Origin: Promethearchaeota archaeon
GTDB lineage: Archaea; Asgardarchaeota; Lokiarchaeia; Sigynarchaeales; SOKP01
Assembly (NCBI GenBank): GCA_019058515.1
Contig: JAHPYY010000028.1
Span: 1-25,549, forward strand
DNA length: 25,549 nucleotides
Reading direction: 5' to 3'
Under the pieces are notes generated by a model. That model did not search any database and had not been told where the DNA came from. It saw only the letters and a list, made by a program, of their open reading frames with translations. Position numbers and translations under genes: made by a program. The number at the start of each line of letters is the position of its first letter. Within the stretch, counting starts at the first letter, position 1. Of the stretch, positions 22,492-25,549 are shown piece after piece.

Positions 22492-22980
22492 ATGGCAATC
22501 CAAAAAGGAGACTGTATTAAAGTCGAATATGAAGGTACTTACGACAACGGGACGATTTTTGACAGCACCTCTAGAAATGGGGGTCTTCCTTTGAAGTTTG
22601 AGGTTGGTAAAGGGCAAGTGATTCCTGGTTTTGATACTTCAGTGATAGGAAAGTCGGAAGGGGAAGAATACAATATTCGGTTAAATCCAAACGAAGCGTA
22701 CGGACCATATAAAGAAGAACTCGTGGAATCTATATCTATCGATCAGTTCCCTGAGAAAGAGCTCCTTACTATTGGCATGAATATCCTGCTACAGACGCGA
22801 GAAGGGCATCAAATATTTGCAACCATAAAAGAGATAGTAGACGACATTGTAACCTTGGATTTGAACCATCCTATGGCGGGAAAAGCTTTAAATTTCAAAA
22901 TCAAAATAGTCGAAACGGGTTGCCAACCCGATCCTCTAGATGCGTGTAGATGCGGTTGCGACTGTGGGCACGACCATTAG
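22492..22980 (+). CDS. SlyD-like FKBP-type peptidyl-prolyl isomerase with metal-binding tail
   Basis: Cytosolic folding catalyst and possible metallochaperone, 162 aa. The FKBP core is KGDCIKVEYEGTYDNGTIFD, then VGKGQVIPGFD and the closing NHPMAGKALNFKIKIVE; the insert-in-flap region lies between about 70 and 130 (LNPNEAYGPY to TIKEIVDD). This is the architecture of SlyD and archaeal short FKBPs. The last 21 residues form a tail with Cys144, 152, 154, 156, 158 and His160, 162 (ACRCGCDCGHDH), comparable with the nickel-binding tail of bacterial SlyD. The ATG at 22492 is well placed. The gene is alone and divergent from the Fe-S paralogues, which may be linked to metal handling. Confidence 0.92.
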   Translation: MAIQKGDCIKVEYEGTYDNGTIFDSTSRNGGLPLKFEVGKGQVIPGFDTSVIGKSEGEEYNIRLNPNEAYGPYKEELVESISIDQFPEKELLTIGMNILLQTREGHQIFATIKEIVDDIVTLDLNHPMAGKALNFKIKIVETGCQPDPLDACRCGCDCGHDH

Positions 22981-23030
22981 ACTAACTATTAATATTTTAG
23001 TTTATTTTTCTTTATTGTTGTCTTTATCAG
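22981..23030 (+). terminator. T-rich tract after FKBP gene
   Basis: Several T runs (TTTT, TTTATTTTT, TTTATTGTTG, TTTATC) follow the stop codon. It is compatible with oligo-T termination in archaea; there is no hairpin. Confidence 0.3.
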
Positions 23031-23065
23031 ACTGATTAAAATATTCCATATTAGTGATAAATCGT

Positions 23066-23761
23066 ATGGAAGATCGCGTGGTTCTTGTCACAGGAGCAAA
23101 TAGAGGGATAGGTTTTGAGATATGTCGTCTACTAGCTCTAAAAGGACTAAAAGTTATATTGACATCAAGAAATGCGGAAAAGGGACAAGTCGCTGTTAAG
23201 CGATTGTTAGATGAGGGGATTACTGTAACTTTCTGTCAACTTGATGTTACTGATCCAGATAGCATTAAAGATGCATTTGCGTTCGTTAAATCTAAATACG
23301 GAAAACTCGATGTTTTAATTAACAACGCAGGGATCTCCCTTGAAAACGATAGATATATTACTAAGGTCGAAATTGACATAATTAAAGCAACAATGGAAAC
23401 AAATTTCATTGGTCCGCTACGAATTTGCCAAATTTTTATCCCCCTCTTAATAAAAGGTATTCATCCTAGAATTATCAATGTATCAAGTACTCTTGGTTCG
23501 CTCCATGAAGGAAACTCCGGTTATCCCGCTTACAGCATATCGAAGACGGCACTAAACGCGCTAACCGTTCAATTGTCTCACGCTTTAGCTGAGAGAATTA
23601 AAGTGTATTCTATGTGCCCAGGTTGGGTCAAAACTGATATGGGGGGTTCTAACGCCCCTATGACCGTTGAGGAAGGTGCCGACACCGCAGTATGGCTGGC
23701 AACTGAAGATAAAATTCCTTCAGGTTATTTCTATCAAGAAAGACATAGGATAGATTGGTAA
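23066..23761 (+). CDS. Short-chain dehydrogenase/reductase (carbonyl reductase-like)
   Basis: Cytosolic NAD(P)(H)-dependent oxidoreductase, 231 aa. The cofactor loop is TGANRGIG (residues 9-16), the basic residue after strand 2 (LTSRNAEKGQ) favours NADPH, LDVTD and INNAG are in place, and the catalytic YxxxK is Tyr156-Ser-Ile-Ser-Lys160 with the Ser in NVSSTLGS. The closing CPGWVKTDMGGSNAPMTVEEGA is typical of the carbonyl-reductase-like classical SDR subgroup. ATG at 23066 was preferred to GTG at 23054 since the family starts close to the first strand. It is convergent with the membrane gene that ends at 23813. The substrate is unknown. Confidence 0.9.
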   Translation: MEDRVVLVTGANRGIGFEICRLLALKGLKVILTSRNAEKGQVAVKRLLDEGITVTFCQLDVTDPDSIKDAFAFVKSKYGKLDVLINNAGISLENDRYITKVEIDIIKATMETNFIGPLRICQIFIPLLIKGIHPRIINVSSTLGSLHEGNSGYPAYSISKTALNALTVQLSHALAERIKVYSMCPGWVKTDMGGSNAPMTVEEGADTAVWLATEDKIPSGYFYQERHRIDW

Positions 23762-23812
23762 CTAAAGAAAATCTCTAAGCTGGAATATAAACTAGTAATT
23801 TATCTTTTTACT

Positions 23813-24847
23813 CTATTCCTTCTTTACTTTCTCTAAATCGACTCTAGGTTCATCAGGCTTCGTCTTCTTTACCAGTTTATCCTTATTGATTGGTCCGTAA
23901 CATACCCAACAGGCATTATCGAGATTACTTAACGCTGTTGCGCATTTTTGACAATATAAGGCACTACATTCGGGACAAATAAAAGTAAAACCCTCTACTT
24001 TACCTTTACAGACAAGGCATAATTTGCGTTCCTTGTGAAACATAACTTCCTGTTCGGTTATGTTTTTAGGTCTCATTTCATATAACCTAAATAAATCCCC
24101 TTCAATTTTAACTTCTTTTACTTTTGGTTTTATCTCTTTAATTTTTTCCTCTCTCAAAGCCAAATACCACATCCAAGCAGTAGCTAACAATACGAATCTA
24201 AATGAAAATTTTAGAATTATTGCTGTCAATAAGAATTCTACTAGTAATGAAATAACAGCCAGAACTAACCCTAATCCTAAAAGGAAGTATTTTCTCCTAA
24301 TAACTCCTTTAGAAGTTAAGCTTTTATAGAAGGCTCCAAACCCGAGGAAAAAAAACTGTTGAGATATGAAAATCATGACCACTAAGACGAAAATGTTAAA
24401 CTCAACAGTATAAATCACTAATTCCTCGCTAGCAATTAAAGAATTTGAAATAGTAAAATAGATTTCTGGATTTAAAAGAAAGATTGGCCCTAAAATTATA
24501 ACTGCTAGAATATTAATAGATAAGACTATTTTCTTTATTTTATCGGATAACCACAAATCCATCCCAAAATAAGATCCTGCTAAATTTGCCAGAAAAATAG
24601 AAAATCCTATTATCAAAGGGACGATTGGTAAATTGTCTAAATTCCCACTAGTTAACAAATAATAGAAGAAATTTATAGTATATCCTAAGTATAACATTCC
24701 AACCAAAATTAACAATATTCCAGCTAATTTTAATCGTCTTGTTCGAGCTTTCCTAGATTTGTGGACAAAGAACAAGCCAAAAATGCTCTCAAAAATTAGT
24801 ACACAAAGAAAAGAGATAGCATTCAACCATCCTATTAATGAGAGCAT
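23813..24847 (-). CDS. Multi-pass membrane protein with C-terminal eight-cysteine cross-brace zinc domain
   Basis: 344 aa. Six or seven hydrophobic helices occupy about residues 5-235 (for instance LAGILLILVGMLYLGYTINF, LVLAVISLLVEFLLTAIILK). A soluble tail of about 110 residues follows. In it lies a regular cysteine series: Cys277-x2-Cys280-x10-Cys291-x2-Cys294-x4-Cys299-x2-Cys302-x10-Cys313-x2-Cys316. This spacing is that of cross-brace, two-zinc modules of the FYVE/RING/B-box kind, although no FYVE lipid-binding residues are seen. The final 25 residues are charged (KKTKPDEPRVDLEKVKKE). Similar membrane proteins are, to my knowledge, found in Asgard genomes; the function is unknown. A ubiquitin-related or membrane-recruitment role is only a guess. 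Confidence 0.8.
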   Translation of the reverse strand: MLSLIGWLNAISFLCVLIFESIFGLFFVHKSRKARTRRLKLAGILLILVGMLYLGYTINFFYYLLTSGNLDNLPIVPLIIGFSIFLANLAGSYFGMDLWLSDKIKKIVLSINILAVIILGPIFLLNPEIYFTISNSLIASEELVIYTVEFNIFVLVVMIFISQQFFFLGFGAFYKSLTSKGVIRRKYFLLGLGLVLAVISLLVEFLLTAIILKFSFRFVLLATAWMWYLALREEKIKEIKPKVKEVKIEGDLFRLYEMRPKNITEQEVMFHKERKLCLVCKGKVEGFTFICPECSALYCQKCATALSNLDNACWVCYGPINKDKLVKKTKPDEPRVDLEKVKKE

Positions 24848-25088
24848 GATATTCTAGAATAAGCTTCCTGAGTTTTTAAAACTCTACTCCTAAAATTATA
24901 AATCTACAATTTTTTTTAATACTTTTTTGTTTTTGTGTGCTTTCATTATTTATCTTCGCAAAATGGTTCTTATCAACCCAACTAAAACATAATTCCCATT
25001 TTGTGCCAATTAACTCCCAATCACCAAGATAAAACTTAAATTCTGCAAAAACGAAATAAATTAAGAAACCAATAAACACACAATTTAA

Positions 25089-25549
25089 GTGATTATAACT
25101 AACGAATGGTATGTAAACGAGGAAAAAGTATGGTTTAAGAAATGGTGGCCCCACGAAACCGTACCCAAGAATTACGAATTCCCTAAAATAACTCTTGGTC
25201 ATTTTTTCGAGCAACAAAGAAGTAAATACGCTAGCGAGAAGTTAATATATTATCTTGGCAGTTGGATGACATACGAGGAGGTTGGACGAGCTATTGACAT
25301 GGTAGCCACGAAGCTACACGACATTGGATTGAAAAAGGGGGATGTTATGGCTTTATTAATGCCAAATAATCCGTCTTACGTAATTTTTTGGTATGCCTGT
25401 AATAAACTTGGAATTATTCCAACGGGCATAAATCCAACCTACAAGCCAATTGAAATTTTGCATCATATTGAGACCACCAAACCCAAAGCAATGATAGTCT
25501 TGGATGCAATGTATAACCTCTTAGTCAAACCAATCATAGATAAAACGGA
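25089..25549 (+). CDS. AMP-forming acyl-CoA synthetase, N-terminal part (runs off window)
   Basis: The frame is open from an in-frame TAA at 25086-25088 to the window end. GTG at 25089 is the first possible start and lies before the conserved beginning. The 153 residues read FKKWWPHETVPKNYEFPKIT, LGHFFEQQ, then YLGSWMTYEEVGRAIDMVAT, GLKKGDVMALLMPNNPSYVI and FWYACNKLGIIPTGINPTYK, the standard N-terminal domain of long-chain fatty acid-CoA ligases (ANL superfamily). The ATP-binding P-loop and adenylate-forming motifs would lie beyond the window. No ATG occurs before residue 60. Likely role: activation of fatty or related carboxylic acids to CoA thioesters in the cytosol. Confidence 0.85.
   Translation, partial: MIITNEWYVNEEKVWFKKWWPHETVPKNYEFPKITLGHFFEQQRSKYASEKLIYYLGSWMTYEEVGRAIDMVATKLHDIGLKKGDVMALLMPNNPSYVIFWYACNKLGIIPTGINPTYKPIEILHHIETTKPKAMIVLDAMYNLLVKPIIDKT

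Noticed and set aside
24876..25217. Minus-strand open frame of 113 codons
   Set aside because: Its upstream part lies antisense to the clear N-terminus of the acyl-CoA synthetase gene (25089 onward), and its product shows no recognisable family; composition follows from the AT-rich spacer and the opposite gene.
1..25549. tRNA, rRNA, CRISPR arrays, insertion sequences
   Set aside because: Scanning the spacers by eye gave no tRNA-like T-arm with matching acceptor ends, no regularly spaced direct repeats and no transposase. A tRNA search program would be needed to exclude intron-bearing or degenerate tRNAs.

Overview
The window most likely comes from an Asgard archaeon (Promethearchaeota), probably a Lokiarchaeia-like lineage. 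The reasons are: AT-rich DNA with archaeal TATA-like elements upstream of several genes; a Ras/Rab-like small GTPase; a roadblock/longin-like small protein; a multi-pass membrane protein ending in an eight-cysteine cross-brace zinc module; many Fe-S and flavin proteins of anaerobic type; and an archaeal-type polyamine gene (bpsA). The lineage is an inference from gene content. No rRNA or other marker gene lies in the window.

Layout. 2-1042 (+): 3' part of an ABC-2 type export permease. 1115-4149 (-): a tightly overlapping four-gene polar amino acid ABC importer (binding protein, permease, ATPase, permease) behind a good TATA box. 4369-5472 (-): MBL-fold hydrolase. 5629-7050 (+): a fusion of a BpsA aminopropyltransferase with a SpeD-type pyruvoyl decarboxylase, overlapping tail to tail with a hypoxanthine/guanine phosphoribosyltransferase. 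7022-11328 (-): phosphoribosyltransferase, DUF362 protein, Cys-rich protein, two tandem GNAT-YoaP paralogues and the tRNA t6A methyltransferase TrmO. 11463-12386 (+): a two-gene regulator made of a GyrI-like effector-binding protein and a winged-helix protein. 12406-12718: decayed coding sequence with an MFS-like stretch, next to a GH2 glycosidase (12802-14673, -). A 340-bp spacer with two hairpins separates GH2 from an iron-sulfur flavoprotein.

15934-16692 (+): roadblock/longin-like protein and a small unknown. 16816-18595 (-): a TetR regulator, an EFR1-type flavodoxin-ferredoxin and a small membrane protein in a close operon, with a perfect 20-bp palindrome at its promoter. 18847-19850 (-): small GTPase and a Cys/His plus coiled-coil protein. 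20112-22334 (-): two tandem paralogous Fe-S proteins with an unusual Cys cluster. 22492-22980 (+): SlyD-like FKBP with a metal-binding tail. 23066-23761 (+): SDR oxidoreductase. 23813-24847 (-): membrane cross-brace protein. 25089-end (+): start of an AMP-forming acyl-CoA synthetase.

Themes: redox (flavin and Fe-S proteins), nutrient import, polyamine synthesis, and eukaryote-like signalling or trafficking components. No tRNA, rRNA, CRISPR array or insertion sequence was recognised. The strongest points for follow-up are the BpsA-SpeD fusion, the TetR-palindrome-EFR1 operon, and the membrane protein with a FYVE/RING-like cysteine pattern.
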